From Bradyrhizobium sp. AUGA SZCCT0176 (lineage in GTDB: Bacteria > Pseudomonadota > Alphaproteobacteria > Rhizobiales > Xanthobacteraceae): a stretch of 64,000 nucleotides of DNA. The DNA is taken from the NCBI RefSeq assembly GCF_018130145.1, contig NZ_JAFCMB010000002.1:62001-126000 (forward strand). The letters are read 5' to 3'. Under the pieces are notes generated by a model, which was given only the letters and a program-made list of their open reading frames with translations, did not search any database and was not told the origin of the DNA. Positions 9,049 through 17,881 of the stretch are shown here, in pieces. Made by a program: the position numbers and the translations under genes. Numbering within the stretch: the stretch's first letter is position 1; each line of letters begins with the position of its first letter.

Positions 9049-9223
9049 GATCTGTTCCCTTCCGATTGATCCGACACGGCGAGGTTCATAAACGGTGCCT
9101 GCTGCCAGCATGCTGTCAGCAGCAAGCAACGTCGTGTCTCCATAACGCCGCCAAACGTGATCGGGTTGCATTGCCGCTGCGTCGCGAAAGTTGCTAGCTT
9201 TCCAGTCCCGCCGGATCGAGTCG

Positions 9224-9262
9224 CGGAGCAAGTCTTCGGAGTAAGTCTTGGGAGCAAGTCTT
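9224..9262 (+). repeat. Three tandem 13-bp repeats carrying the Shine-Dalgarno of the next gene
   Basis: Units CGGAGCAAGTCTT (9224-9236), CGGAGTAAGTCTT (9237-9249) and GGGAGCAAGTCTT (9250-9262) follow one another without gaps. Each contains a GGAG. The last GGAG (9251-9254) sits six bases before the TTG start at 9261, so the repeat multiplies the ribosome-binding sequence of the TauE/SafE-like gene. Confidence 0.85.
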
Positions 9263-9986
9263 GGGTTTCCTCTTCGTCCTCACGGTCGGGCTTCTCGCCG
9301 GCACCATCAGCGGCATCGTCGGCACCGGCTCGTCGATCATGCTGATGCCGGTGCTGATCTATCAATACGGGCCGAAGGAAGCCGTGCCGATCATGGCGGT
9401 GGCGGCCGTGATGGCGAACCTGTCGCGTATCCTGGCCTGGTGGCGTGAGGTCGACTGGCGTGCCTGCCTCGCCTACTCGATCACCGGAATTCCGGCTGCG
9501 GCGCTCGGCGCCCGGACGCTGCTGGCCTTGCCGTCGCACGCCGTCGATATAGCGATCGGGCTGTTTCTGATCGCGATGGTGCCGGTGCGGCACTGGCTTG
9601 ACCGCCACCAGCTTAAAGCGCGGCTCTGGCATCTGGCGGTCGGTGGCGCTGTTATCGGCTATCTCACCGGCATCGTGGTGTCGACCGGCCCGCTCAGCGT
9701 GCCGCTGTTTCTGTTTTACGGGCTGAACAAGGGCGCGTTCCTCGCCACCGAAGCCGCAAGCTCGCTCGGGCTCTATCTCAGCAAATCGGTTACCTTCGAA
9801 CGCTTCGGCGCGCTGACATCAGATGTGGCGCTGAAAGGCCTGGTTGCAGGCTCCTCGCTGATGTTCGGCGCCTTCATTGCCAAGCGCTTCGTGCTGCACC
9901 TGCAGCCCAACATGTTCAGCCTGCTGATGGACGGCATCATGCTGGCGGCGGGACTTTCCCTGCTTTGGTCGGCCTTCACTGTTTGA
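9261..9986 (+). CDS. Sulfite exporter TauE/SafE family transporter
   Basis: A 241-residue inner-membrane protein with about eight hydrophobic segments. The N-terminal motif GLLAGTISGIVGTGSS, repeated in weaker form in the second half, is typical of the TauE/SafE (DUF81) family, which exports sulfite, sulfoacetate or other organic anions. No neighbouring sulfur-metabolism gene helps fix the substrate. The TTG at 9261 is the best start, six bases after GGAG. It diverges from the GFA gene across about 210 bases. Confidence 0.85.
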   Translation: MGFLFVLTVGLLAGTISGIVGTGSSIMLMPVLIYQYGPKEAVPIMAVAAVMANLSRILAWWREVDWRACLAYSITGIPAAALGARTLLALPSHAVDIAIGLFLIAMVPVRHWLDRHQLKARLWHLAVGGAVIGYLTGIVVSTGPLSVPLFLFYGLNKGAFLATEAASSLGLYLSKSVTFERFGALTSDVALKGLVAGSSLMFGAFIAKRFVLHLQPNMFSLLMDGIMLAAGLSLLWSAFTV

Positions 9987-10120
9987 AAAATCCGCTCGTT
10001 CCGATCTGAACCAACTCGGCGGTCCAGGAGACGAAGTGACGTGCATCACATCCTATTCCGGATGAGGCCTTAGACGTTGCGTGGCGTGAACACTCATGTT
10101 CAGCCACAGGAGATTTAGAA

Positions 10121-11005
10121 ATGAACAGGGGCATTATCGGCGCCGTCGCTGCCGTCATCGTCGTCGGCCTGATTGCAGCCGGAAGCTGGTACACCGTCGA
10201 TCAGACCGAGCGCGGCGTGCTGCTGCGCTATGGCGCTGTTATCGGCACCGCACAGCCGGGCCTCGGTTTCAAGATCCCGCTGATCGACAGCGTCGAGAAG
10301 GTCAGCGTCAAGACCACGACCTTCTCCTGGGACAAGATGAATTCCTATTCCTACGACCAGCAGCCCGCCGACCTCAAGATCAGCGTCACCTTGCGGGCGT
10401 CGCCGGAAAAAGTAACGGATCTCTATGCGAAATTCGGCCGGCTGCAGGCGGCGGTCAATCAGGTCGTCAGCCCTGCCGTCAACCAGCAGGTCAAGATCGT
10501 CTTCGGCCGCTATACCGCGGTGAAAGCCATCCAGGAGCGCGGCGCCCTCAACAACGCGATCAGGGACGCCATTACCGCTTCGCTGAAGGATGATCCGATG
10601 ATCATCGTCGAGAGCGTGCAGCTCGAGAACATCGAGTTCAGCTCGACCTATCTGCATTCGATCGAGCAGCGCATGCTGGCCGAAGTCGAGGTGCAGAAGC
10701 TGCAGCAGAACGCCGAGCGCGAGAAGGTGCAAGCGCAGATCACAGTCACGCAAGCCAACGCCAAGGCCAACGCCGTCCGCGCCGAAGCGCAGGCCTCCGC
10801 CGACGCGCTGCGGCTGAACGGCGAAGCCCGCGCCACCAACATCAAGCTGACCGGTGAAGCCGAAGCCGCCGCGATCGAAGCCCGCGCCAAGGCACTCGGC
10901 ACCAACCCGAACCTCGTCACGCTGGTGCAGGCCGAGCGCTGGAACGGCGTGCTGCCGACCACCATGGTGCCCGGCTCCGCCGTGCCGTTCGTCTCGGTCA
11001 AATAA
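10121..11005 (+). CDS. SPFH/prohibitin family membrane protein
   Basis: A 294-residue protein with one N-terminal membrane anchor (about residues 5-25) followed by an SPFH domain (VDQTERGVLLRYGAV to about residue 170). A long alanine- and glutamate-rich coiled coil (about 180-265) comes after that, and the C-terminus is short and hydrophobic. Members assemble into ring-like membrane scaffolds that regulate proteases such as FtsH (family knowledge). No protease gene is adjacent. ATG at 10121 has a good AGGAG. A strong stem-loop follows at 11030. Confidence 0.9.
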   Translation: MNRGIIGAVAAVIVVGLIAAGSWYTVDQTERGVLLRYGAVIGTAQPGLGFKIPLIDSVEKVSVKTTTFSWDKMNSYSYDQQPADLKISVTLRASPEKVTDLYAKFGRLQAAVNQVVSPAVNQQVKIVFGRYTAVKAIQERGALNNAIRDAITASLKDDPMIIVESVQLENIEFSSTYLHSIEQRMLAEVEVQKLQQNAEREKVQAQITVTQANAKANAVRAEAQASADALRLNGEARATNIKLTGEAEAAAIEARAKALGTNPNLVTLVQAERWNGVLPTTMVPGSAVPFVSVK

Positions 11006-11029
11006 TCTTCGAAATCATCCGGAAGCGGT

Positions 11030-11057
11030 GATGCCCGGGATCGAGATCTCGGGCATC
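11030..11057 (+). terminator. Terminator-like stem-loop after the SPFH gene
   Basis: GATGCCCGGGA (11030-11040) pairs with TCTCGGGCATC (11047-11057) over 11 positions including one G-U, around a six-base loop. It lies 25 bases after the SPFH stop and before the next ribosome site. There is no long T-run, so termination may be partial. Confidence 0.55.
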
Positions 11058-11079
11058 ATCGTCTTGAGGAACAGGTCCC

Positions 11080-11490
11080 ATGCGAATTTTCATCACCATG
11101 GCGGGCATCGCGCTCGCTTTCACCCTCGTCACGCCGGCGTCGCAAGCCGCGGAGAGTTTTGACGGGCTCTGGGCCAGGACGGCGAAGGACTACCGCAACA
11201 AGGAAGGCCCCGACAGCAAGACGCTCATCGACATGAGCAAGCCGATCGGCGGCAAGCCCGCGCCGATGGTCGACCAATATGAAAATCATTGCCGGATCGA
11301 CCGCAAGACCGCCGTCGGGGATGGCATCAATCTCTCGGTCACCTGCTTTGAATTCTGGGATTATTTCAACAAGGGCGTCGAGCCAAGGAAAGCGACCGTC
11401 AAGCTCGCGCCCGGCCCGAACGGCACCATCAAGATCAACGGCAAGCCGTATCTGCGCTGCAAGGCCGGGAGCGGTGCCGCCAAGCGCTAG
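11080..11490 (+). CDS. Hypothetical secreted protein
   Basis: The 136-residue product starts with a clear Sec signal peptide (MRIFITMAGIALAFTLV with cleavage expected after SQA near residue 24). The mature part of about 110 residues has three cysteines (HCRIDR, VTCFEF, LRCKAG) and no recognised domain. It is probably periplasmic. ATG at 11080 follows GAGGAAC. It lies downstream of the SPFH gene but beyond a stem-loop. Confidence 0.7.
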   Translation: MRIFITMAGIALAFTLVTPASQAAESFDGLWARTAKDYRNKEGPDSKTLIDMSKPIGGKPAPMVDQYENHCRIDRKTAVGDGINLSVTCFEFWDYFNKGVEPRKATVKLAPGPNGTIKINGKPYLRCKAGSGAAKR

Positions 11491-11619
11491 GCACAAACCC
11501 TTTGCCCGAGCCTCCGATGATACACACCGCAACAGAAAGTGTTCGACTGCTTGCGGTTACGTCGGTCCATTTCATGCGGGACCGCATGCTAACGTGCGAA
11601 CCTCGATCCCTTCCTGGAA

Positions 11620-12294
11620 TTGATAATCGTGGGCGCATTGATTTTCGACTTCGACGGCGTCATCGCTGACAGCGAGGCGATCGCCAATACCGTTCTGGCG
11701 GAAACCGTCACCGGCCTCGGTCATTCAACAACGCTCGACCAGGCGCTTGCGCGCTATTCCGGCCGGAGGTGGGATGAAGCCGTGGCTGAGATCGAAACGG
11801 CCATCGGAAAACCGCTACCTGCGGATTTCTCCAACCAGCTCAAGCTTGCCACCTTCGAGCGGTTCCGGACGGATTTGAAGGAAGTGAGTGGCGCTTCAAA
11901 TTTCATCAGGCGTTTTTCCTACCTGCCCCGGTGCATCGCCTCGTCCAGTTCGATGGATCGGCTGCAGCTGTGCCTTTCGGTATTGGCGCTGGAAACGGAA
12001 TTCGGCAGTCATGTTTTCAGTGCCGACATGGTTGCGCGCGGAAAGCCGCATCCGGACATCTTTCTGTTCGCTGCAGGCAAATTGGGCGTAGGCCCGGAGA
12101 AATGTCTTGTGATCGAGGACAGCGCAGGCGGGATCAGGGCGGCGGTTGCTGCTGGCATGACGGCCGTCGGGCTGTGCGCGGCCAGCCATATTCGCGAAGG
12201 CCATGATCTCAGGCTGCGCGACGCCGGCGCCGTCCACCTGGCGCATTCGTGGTCGGACGTCGAGCACGTCGCCCTTGAGTTTTTCAAAAGTTAG
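11620..12294 (+). CDS. HAD-superfamily hydrolase (beta-phosphoglucomutase/phosphatase-like)
   Basis: A 224-residue HAD hydrolase with motif I FDFDGVIADSE (nucleophile and acid/base Asp), a helical cap, motif III lysine in GKPHPDIF, and motif IV VIEDSAGGIRAA. This is the pattern of phosphoglycolate phosphatase and beta-phosphoglucomutase-type enzymes acting on small phosphorylated sugars. Substrate unknown. Start is uncertain: TTG at 11620 or GTG at 11629 both lie just before the first strand, and neither has a strong ribosome site. Confidence 0.85.
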   Translation: MIIVGALIFDFDGVIADSEAIANTVLAETVTGLGHSTTLDQALARYSGRRWDEAVAEIETAIGKPLPADFSNQLKLATFERFRTDLKEVSGASNFIRRFSYLPRCIASSSSMDRLQLCLSVLALETEFGSHVFSADMVARGKPHPDIFLFAAGKLGVGPEKCLVIEDSAGGIRAAVAAGMTAVGLCAASHIREGHDLRLRDAGAVHLAHSWSDVEHVALEFFKS

Positions 12295-12417
12295 GATGCC
12301 TGCGGAGCATCGCGAACCGTTGAAAAACGCGGCCGGATGACATCATGCTGACGCCAACAATGCCCGGTATCATGGCATAGTGCATGATCCGATCAATTCG
12401 GCCTTGAGGGCGATGTC

Positions 12418-13821
12418 TTGAGCGCAATAGCTGATGTAGCTGATATCACCACCGCCGGGAGCCAGCCCGCCAAACAGAGCGACGCCCGGCAAGATACCCT
12501 GAAATTCGCGGAGGCCGCGCTTACCGACAGCAAGCGCGAGGGCTTGCTGCTCGCCGTTCGGGCCCGTTGGGTTGCACTGGCGGTGACGGCCGCCACCCTG
12601 CCGATCATCAATCCGGAATGGGAGGTTCTCTATTACGTCCTGATGCTCGGCCTGTTCGCCCTGATCGGCTGGGCCCAGCTCAAGGTCGGCAAGGCCGAGC
12701 GGTCGTGGCCGGAGCTTATTCTGATATTTTGCGACCTGCTGCTGATGACCTTCCTGACCGTCGTGCCAAATCCCTGGAGCACGGTCGATTGGCCGCTTGC
12801 GATGCAGTACAGATTCGACAGCTTCATCTACTTCTTTGTTTTCCTGGGCACCGCGACGCTGGCCTATTCATGGCGCACCGTCGTGGCGATGGGGTTCTGG
12901 ACATCGGCGCTGTGGGCGATCGGCGTCGGCTGGGTTTACCTGCAGCCACAAACCCACGCCGCGCTGTCGGAACGGGTGCGGGCCGCTGTCGGCTCCGACG
13001 TCAGGCTGTTCGATATCATCGACCCCTCGTCGATCGGCTTTGGCGCGCGGTTCCAGCAGATCACCGTCTTCCTGATCGTCGCCATGACGCTGGCGCTGGC
13101 GGCGCGACGCTCGAACGCCCTGCTGATCAGCCACGCCGGCATCGAACGCGAACGCACCAACCTTGCGCGCTATTTCTCTCCCAATGTCGTCGAACAGCTG
13201 TCGAAAAACGACGATCCGCTCAAACAGGTGCGAACGCAGAATGTCGCGGTATTGTTCGCCGACATCGTCGATTTCACCGCCTATGCGGACGGCCGCAGCC
13301 CGATGCTAGTGATCGGGACGCTGCGGCAGTTCCACGAGCGGATGGAACGGGAAGTGTTCCGGCACTTGGGAACGCTGGACAAATATCTCGGTGACGGATT
13401 GATGGCGACGTTCGGCACGCCCTTCACCAGCGATTCCGACGCCGGCAACGCGCTGCGCTGCGCGCAGGCCATGATCGGGTCGATCGCTGAACTCAACCGC
13501 GAACGAAAAACCCGCGACGAGCCGCCGATCCAGCTCAGCATCGGATTGCATTTTGGTCAGGTCGTGCTCGGCGACATCGGCCTGAACCGGCTCGAATTCG
13601 CCGTGATCGGCTCGGCGGTGAACGCCGCAAGCCGCCTTGAAGCGCTGACGCGTGAATACGGCTGCGCCCTGGTTGCCAGCGACGAGCTGGTGCAGCGGGC
13701 GCGGGCAGAAACCGGCAGCTCGAGCGACGACTTTTTGCATCTTGTCAAAAAGCCCGCGCGGACCATTCGCGGCCTCGAGCAACCGGTGGGGATATGGACG
13801 CGGGATTACGAGGCGACCTGA
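12418..13821 (+). CDS. Membrane-anchored adenylate/guanylate cyclase
   Basis: The 467-residue protein has an N-terminal polytopic membrane region (about six segments between residues 45 and 240), a short linker, and a class III cyclase domain (about 265-455). Catalytic residues are complete: D282 in LFADIVDFT, K322 and D326 in KYLGDGL, and Asn/Arg in SAVNAASRLE. The linker pattern LARYFSPNVVEQL is typical of this family. It should make cAMP or cGMP in response to a membrane signal. TTG start at 12418 has GAGGG eight bases before it. Confidence 0.9.
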   Translation: MSAIADVADITTAGSQPAKQSDARQDTLKFAEAALTDSKREGLLLAVRARWVALAVTAATLPIINPEWEVLYYVLMLGLFALIGWAQLKVGKAERSWPELILIFCDLLLMTFLTVVPNPWSTVDWPLAMQYRFDSFIYFFVFLGTATLAYSWRTVVAMGFWTSALWAIGVGWVYLQPQTHAALSERVRAAVGSDVRLFDIIDPSSIGFGARFQQITVFLIVAMTLALAARRSNALLISHAGIERERTNLARYFSPNVVEQLSKNDDPLKQVRTQNVAVLFADIVDFTAYADGRSPMLVIGTLRQFHERMEREVFRHLGTLDKYLGDGLMATFGTPFTSDSDAGNALRCAQAMIGSIAELNRERKTRDEPPIQLSIGLHFGQVVLGDIGLNRLEFAVIGSAVNAASRLEALTREYGCALVASDELVQRARAETGSSSDDFLHLVKKPARTIRGLEQPVGIWTRDYEAT

Positions 13822-13888
13822 TTCATGCCAAGCCAATTCATGCTATGACGCCGCGCTCATTGGACCCAACCGTCGGGCAAGGCATTTC

Positions 13889-14353
13889 ATGAAGTCATTC
13901 GAGCTTGTTCTATTCGCCGACTACTTCCAATTCTACATCCAGGATGAGGCAGCAAAAGGCGACCTTTCCCAGGCATGGAATGAAGAGGCAACTGACCGAT
14001 TGCTGGCGCTGGCCCCGGGGACGGTTGGCATCGGCACGGTGCGAAACATAGATGTCCCGGTCACAGTGGATTTTCTCGAGCACGCGCCGGAGGATGAGTT
14101 CTCTGATTGGGATCACGTGGTTGAAGCGGGCTTGGACGTGACGTCTGGGCGGATCGTAATCGCCGGTTGCATCGACTACTTCCCGGATGCAAAACGCGTC
14201 GAGGTTCCGCCGGGCGTCTATCGGGTCCGAGTTTCCTACGGGGCACTTGATACACTTTCGGAAGACGGGCTAAGCGGAGATGATCGCTACAGGCTACAGC
14301 TCTGGCCTGCCGCCTCGACCGCCGTTCACATTCTGAAGCAGCGATTGAAATAG
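13889..14353 (+). CDS. Hypothetical protein
   Basis: An acidic 154-residue cytoplasmic protein with no recognised catalytic motif. The pattern FELVLFADYFQFYIQD at the start and GVYRVRVSYG...YRLQLWP near the end suggests an all-beta sandwich. Similar patterns occur in small immunity-like or ComJ-like proteins, but I cannot place it. The ATG at 13889 was preferred over longer frames because upstream sequence overlaps the cyclase stop. It ends six bases before the threonine synthase-like gene and may be cotranscribed with it. Confidence 0.6.
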   Translation: MKSFELVLFADYFQFYIQDEAAKGDLSQAWNEEATDRLLALAPGTVGIGTVRNIDVPVTVDFLEHAPEDEFSDWDHVVEAGLDVTSGRIVIAGCIDYFPDAKRVEVPPGVYRVRVSYGALDTLSEDGLSGDDRYRLQLWPAASTAVHILKQRLK

Positions 14354-14359
14354 GTCCAA

Positions 14360-15505
14360 ATGCCCCGATCCAAACCAAATCCAAACGACTCCTTCTACGT
14401 CGAACCGCGCAGCGGCGAGCGCTTTTCCCTGGATGTGCCGCGCTGGTGCGCCGACGGGCAAAAGCCGCTGCTGATCAACCCGCAGCCCGGCATCGGCCGC
14501 GAAGACATCGATCGCGGCACGCGGTCGCTGTGGCGGTACCGGGCTTCGCTGCCGGTCGAAATTGCAAGACCGATTTCGCTCGGTGAAGGCTGCACCCCAC
14601 TGGTGCAGAAGGAATGGGACGATTTTCGGCCGTTCTTCAAGCTGGAATGGTTCAATCCGACCTGCAGCTTCAAGGACCGCGGCACCACGGTCATGCTGTC
14701 CTATGTGCGGCAGCTCGGCATCGATGCGGTGCTCGAAGACTCCTCCGGTAATGGCGGCGCGTCGGTTGCGGCCTATGGCGCGGCCGGCGGCATGCGGGTG
14801 AAGATCCTCGCACCCGCCTATACGTCGCCCGCCAAGGTCGCGCAGGTTCGCGCCTATGGCGCCGAGGTGCAGCTAGTCGAAGGTCCGCGCGAGGAGTCCC
14901 AACGCGAGGCGATCCGGCAGTCCAGCGAGATCTTCTACTCGAGCCACAACTGGCAGCCGTTCTTCCTGCAGGGGACCAAGTCGGTCGCCTATGAGCTTTG
15001 GGAAGATTTCAACTTCACGGCGCCCGACAACATCATCATGCCGGTCGGCGCGGGCAGCAACCTGCTCGGCTGCCACATCGGGTTCTCCGAATTGCTCGCG
15101 GCCGGTCAGATAAGGAAACTTCCAAAACTGTTTGCCGCGCAGCCCCTCAACTGCTCGCCGCTGGACGCCAGCTTCCAGGCCGGCGTCGACACGCCGGTCG
15201 ACCGCGCCGTCCGCACGACGATCGCGGAAGGCACCGCGATCGCGCATCCGCTGCGGCTCAAGGAAATGATCCACGCCTTGAAGGACAGCGGCGGGCAATC
15301 GATCGCGGTTTCCGAAGACGAGATCATCACAGCCCTGAGGCGGCTCGCGCGGCTCGGCCTGTTCGTCGAGCCCACCTCAGCCAGTGTCGCGGCGGCATTT
15401 GCCAGCCTCACGGCGCGAGGCGTTATTGCGGAGCGCGAAAGCACGGTGGTGTTGATTTCAGGCACCGGCATCAAGACGGCGTCTCCGATTGCCGAACTGT
15501 TTTGA
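14360..15505 (+). CDS. Threonine synthase-like PLP enzyme
   Basis: The 381 residues form a fold-type II PLP enzyme. The cofactor lysine is K105 in TCSFKDRGTT, the phosphate-binding glycine loop appears as SSGNGGASVAAYG, and a second loop is PVGAGSN. This combination fits threonine synthase (phosphohomoserine to threonine), although annotation of this class often drifts to cysteate synthase or dehydratase-like paralogues. No other threonine gene is nearby, so the reaction is not certain. It ends 82 bases before radA. Confidence 0.82.
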   Translation: MPRSKPNPNDSFYVEPRSGERFSLDVPRWCADGQKPLLINPQPGIGREDIDRGTRSLWRYRASLPVEIARPISLGEGCTPLVQKEWDDFRPFFKLEWFNPTCSFKDRGTTVMLSYVRQLGIDAVLEDSSGNGGASVAAYGAAGGMRVKILAPAYTSPAKVAQVRAYGAEVQLVEGPREESQREAIRQSSEIFYSSHNWQPFFLQGTKSVAYELWEDFNFTAPDNIIMPVGAGSNLLGCHIGFSELLAAGQIRKLPKLFAAQPLNCSPLDASFQAGVDTPVDRAVRTTIAEGTAIAHPLRLKEMIHALKDSGGQSIAVSEDEIITALRRLARLGLFVEPTSASVAAAFASLTARGVIAERESTVVLISGTGIKTASPIAELF

Positions 15506-15587
15506 TTCCGGCTTGGGCCCTCCAGCCTTTGACTTGGCGCTGGAACCGCTATAGAACAAAATAAGAACATTTGCTCACCGGGACTTC

Positions 15588-17063
15588 ATGGCCAAATCCA
15601 CCCTCTCCTTTGTCTGCCAGAACTGCGGCGCGGCGTTTAATCGCTGGCAGGGCAAGTGCGAGTCCTGCGGCGAGTGGAACACGCTGACCGAGGAGGACAC
15701 ATCAGGCGCCACCTCGATGCCGGTCTCGATCCGCTCCAAACGCAGGGGAAGAACTTTCGCGCTGGAATCGCTGACCGGCAAAAGCCAGGACGCGCCCCGC
15801 CTCTCCTCCGGCATGGTCGAACTCGATCGCGTCACCGGCGGCGGCTTTGTCCGCGGCTCGGTGCTGCTGGTCGGCGGCGATCCCGGCATCGGCAAATCGA
15901 CGCTGCTGACGCAGGCCACCAGCATGATGGCGCGTGCGGGGCATCGCGCGGTCTACATTTCAGGCGAAGAAGCCGTCGCCCAGGTGCGGCTGCGCGCCGA
16001 GCGGCTCGGCCTTGCCGACGCGCCGGTGCAGCTCGCCGCTGAGACCTCCGTCGAAGACATCGTCTCGACGCTGTCCGAGGGCGCGGTGCCGCGCCTGATC
16101 GTGATCGATTCGATCCAGACCATGTGGACCGATACGGTGGAATCAGCCCCCGGCACGGTCACCCAGGTCCGCGCTTCGGCGCAGGCGCTGATTCGGTTTG
16201 CCAAGAAATCCGGCGCCACCATCATCCTGGTCGGGCACGTGACCAAGGACGGCCAGATCGCCGGCCCCCGCGTGGTCGAGCACATGGTCGATGCGGTGCT
16301 GTCGTTCGAGGGCGAAGGCTCGCAGCAATTCCGCATCCTGCGCGCGGCGAAGAACCGTTTCGGCCCTACCGATGAAATCGGCGTGTTCGAGATGACCGGC
16401 CTCGGCCTGCGTGAGGTCTCGAACCCCTCCGAATTGTTCCTGTCGGAGCGTGACCTCGGCAGTCCCGGCACCGCTGTATTTGCCGGCATCGAGGGCACCC
16501 GCCCGGTGCTGGTGGAATTGCAGGCGCTGGTGGCGCCGACCACCCTCGGCACGCCCCGGCGCGCCGTGGTCGGCTGGGACCCAAGCCGGCTATCGATGGT
16601 GCTGGCGGTGCTGGAGGCCCATTGCGGGGTCAAACTATCCGGCTACGACGTCTATCTGAACGTGGCCGGCGGCCTGCGGATCCAGGAGCCCGCAGCCGAC
16701 GTCGCGGCCGCCGCCGCGCTGGTGTCGTCGCTGGTCAACGCGCCGCTGCCAACGGATGCGGTCTATTTCGGCGAGATTTCGCTGTCCGGCGCGGTCCGGC
16801 CGGTGGCGCAAACCTCGGCACGGCTGAAGGAGGCGGCAAAACTCGGCTTTGGCCGCGCAATACTGCCCGAATCGGCGCGTGGCGAGGCCGGCGGCGACGC
16901 GGGCCTTGTGCTGAACAGCGTCGGCGGATTGACCAGCCTGGTCGCCGAAATTGCCGCGCGAGGCACGCCCAGAGCCAATCGAGAGGGTAACCGGGAGGCC
17001 AATCGCGAGCACCCAGCGGAGAAAAATGCCACACCGGCGCGATTCCGTCGCGAGAACGGCTAA
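15588..17063 (+). CDS. radA: DNA repair protein RadA
   Basis: RadA is a RecA-like ATPase that aids branch migration in homologous recombination. All family blocks are present in 491 residues: an N-terminal zinc finger CQNCGAAFNRWQGKCESCG, Walker A GGDPGIGKST, the KNRFG signature, and a C-terminal Lon-like domain with SLSGAVRPV. The tail after about residue 460 is a short charged extension rich in Arg, Glu and Asn. The radA-cvpA-purF order is a stable alphaproteobacterial arrangement. Confidence 0.97.
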   Translation: MAKSTLSFVCQNCGAAFNRWQGKCESCGEWNTLTEEDTSGATSMPVSIRSKRRGRTFALESLTGKSQDAPRLSSGMVELDRVTGGGFVRGSVLLVGGDPGIGKSTLLTQATSMMARAGHRAVYISGEEAVAQVRLRAERLGLADAPVQLAAETSVEDIVSTLSEGAVPRLIVIDSIQTMWTDTVESAPGTVTQVRASAQALIRFAKKSGATIILVGHVTKDGQIAGPRVVEHMVDAVLSFEGEGSQQFRILRAAKNRFGPTDEIGVFEMTGLGLREVSNPSELFLSERDLGSPGTAVFAGIEGTRPVLVELQALVAPTTLGTPRRAVVGWDPSRLSMVLAVLEAHCGVKLSGYDVYLNVAGGLRIQEPAADVAAAAALVSSLVNAPLPTDAVYFGEISLSGAVRPVAQTSARLKEAAKLGFGRAILPESARGEAGGDAGLVLNSVGGLTSLVAEIAARGTPRANREGNREANREHPAEKNATPARFRRENG

Positions 17064-17230
17064 AGCGGCGTGACGTTACGCCCCCTCGCCGCTATACAAC
17101 GCGCGCGAAAGGCGCGTGGGATGGCGTGATATCCGGCCTTGCGGGACACGCCATATGACCATCACCTAGAACGGCACCGACACGCCGATTCGCAAGACTT
17201 TGAGCATTTACGAGCGGACCTGACCAGCCG

Positions 17231-17860
17231 ATGCCGATAACGATACTCGATCTCGTCCTGCTTGGTGTGATGCTGATTTCGGGGCTGCTCGCCATGGTGC
17301 GCGGCTTCATGCGCGAGATTCTGTCGATCGCGGCCTGGGGCGCGGCGGCTCTGGTCACGCTGTATGCTTTCTCCAAGCTGCTGCCGACCGCCAAAACTTA
17401 TTTCAATAACGACACGGTGGCGGCCGTGGTGGTGGTAGCCGGCACCTTCATCGCGACCCTGGTCGTGGTGTCCATCATTACGGTGCGGATTTCGGACATG
17501 ATCCTGGATTCCCGGATCGGCGCGCTGGATCGCACGCTGGGCTTCCTGTTCGGTCTGGCCCGCGGCCTCCTGATCGTGGTTGTCGCCTTCCTATTCTTCA
17601 GCTGGCTGGTTCCGGACAAGCAGCGACCCGACTGGATCACCGGGGCGAAGTCCCGGATGGTGCTGCAGGGAACCGGCGATTGGTTAATGGCGCTCTTGCC
17701 TGACGACCCTGAGAACACCATCTTAAAGAGATTCAAGAAGAATAAACCCGACGACGATTCAACTGACGCCGAGCCGGCAGCCCCGGCGTCCGGCGATGGC
17801 TACAGCAAACCTGCCCGCGACGGCCTTAAAAAGCTGATCGAGAAACCTGCGAGCAAGTAA
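17231..17860 (+). CDS. cvpA: CvpA family membrane protein
   Basis: A 209-residue protein with four membrane segments (about residues 4-22, 28-48, 64-88 and 103-122), followed by a polar C-terminal tail of about 60 residues rich in Asp, Pro and Lys. In E. coli CvpA is needed for colicin V production and envelope function. Its location directly before purF, here separated by 21 bases, is the best support for orthology. It is probably cotranscribed with purF. Confidence 0.9.
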   Translation: MPITILDLVLLGVMLISGLLAMVRGFMREILSIAAWGAAALVTLYAFSKLLPTAKTYFNNDTVAAVVVVAGTFIATLVVVSIITVRISDMILDSRIGALDRTLGFLFGLARGLLIVVVAFLFFSWLVPDKQRPDWITGAKSRMVLQGTGDWLMALLPDDPENTILKRFKKNKPDDDSTDAEPAAPASGDGYSKPARDGLKKLIEKPASK

Positions 17861-17881
17861 CTCTTGGCCAAAAGAGAGGCG

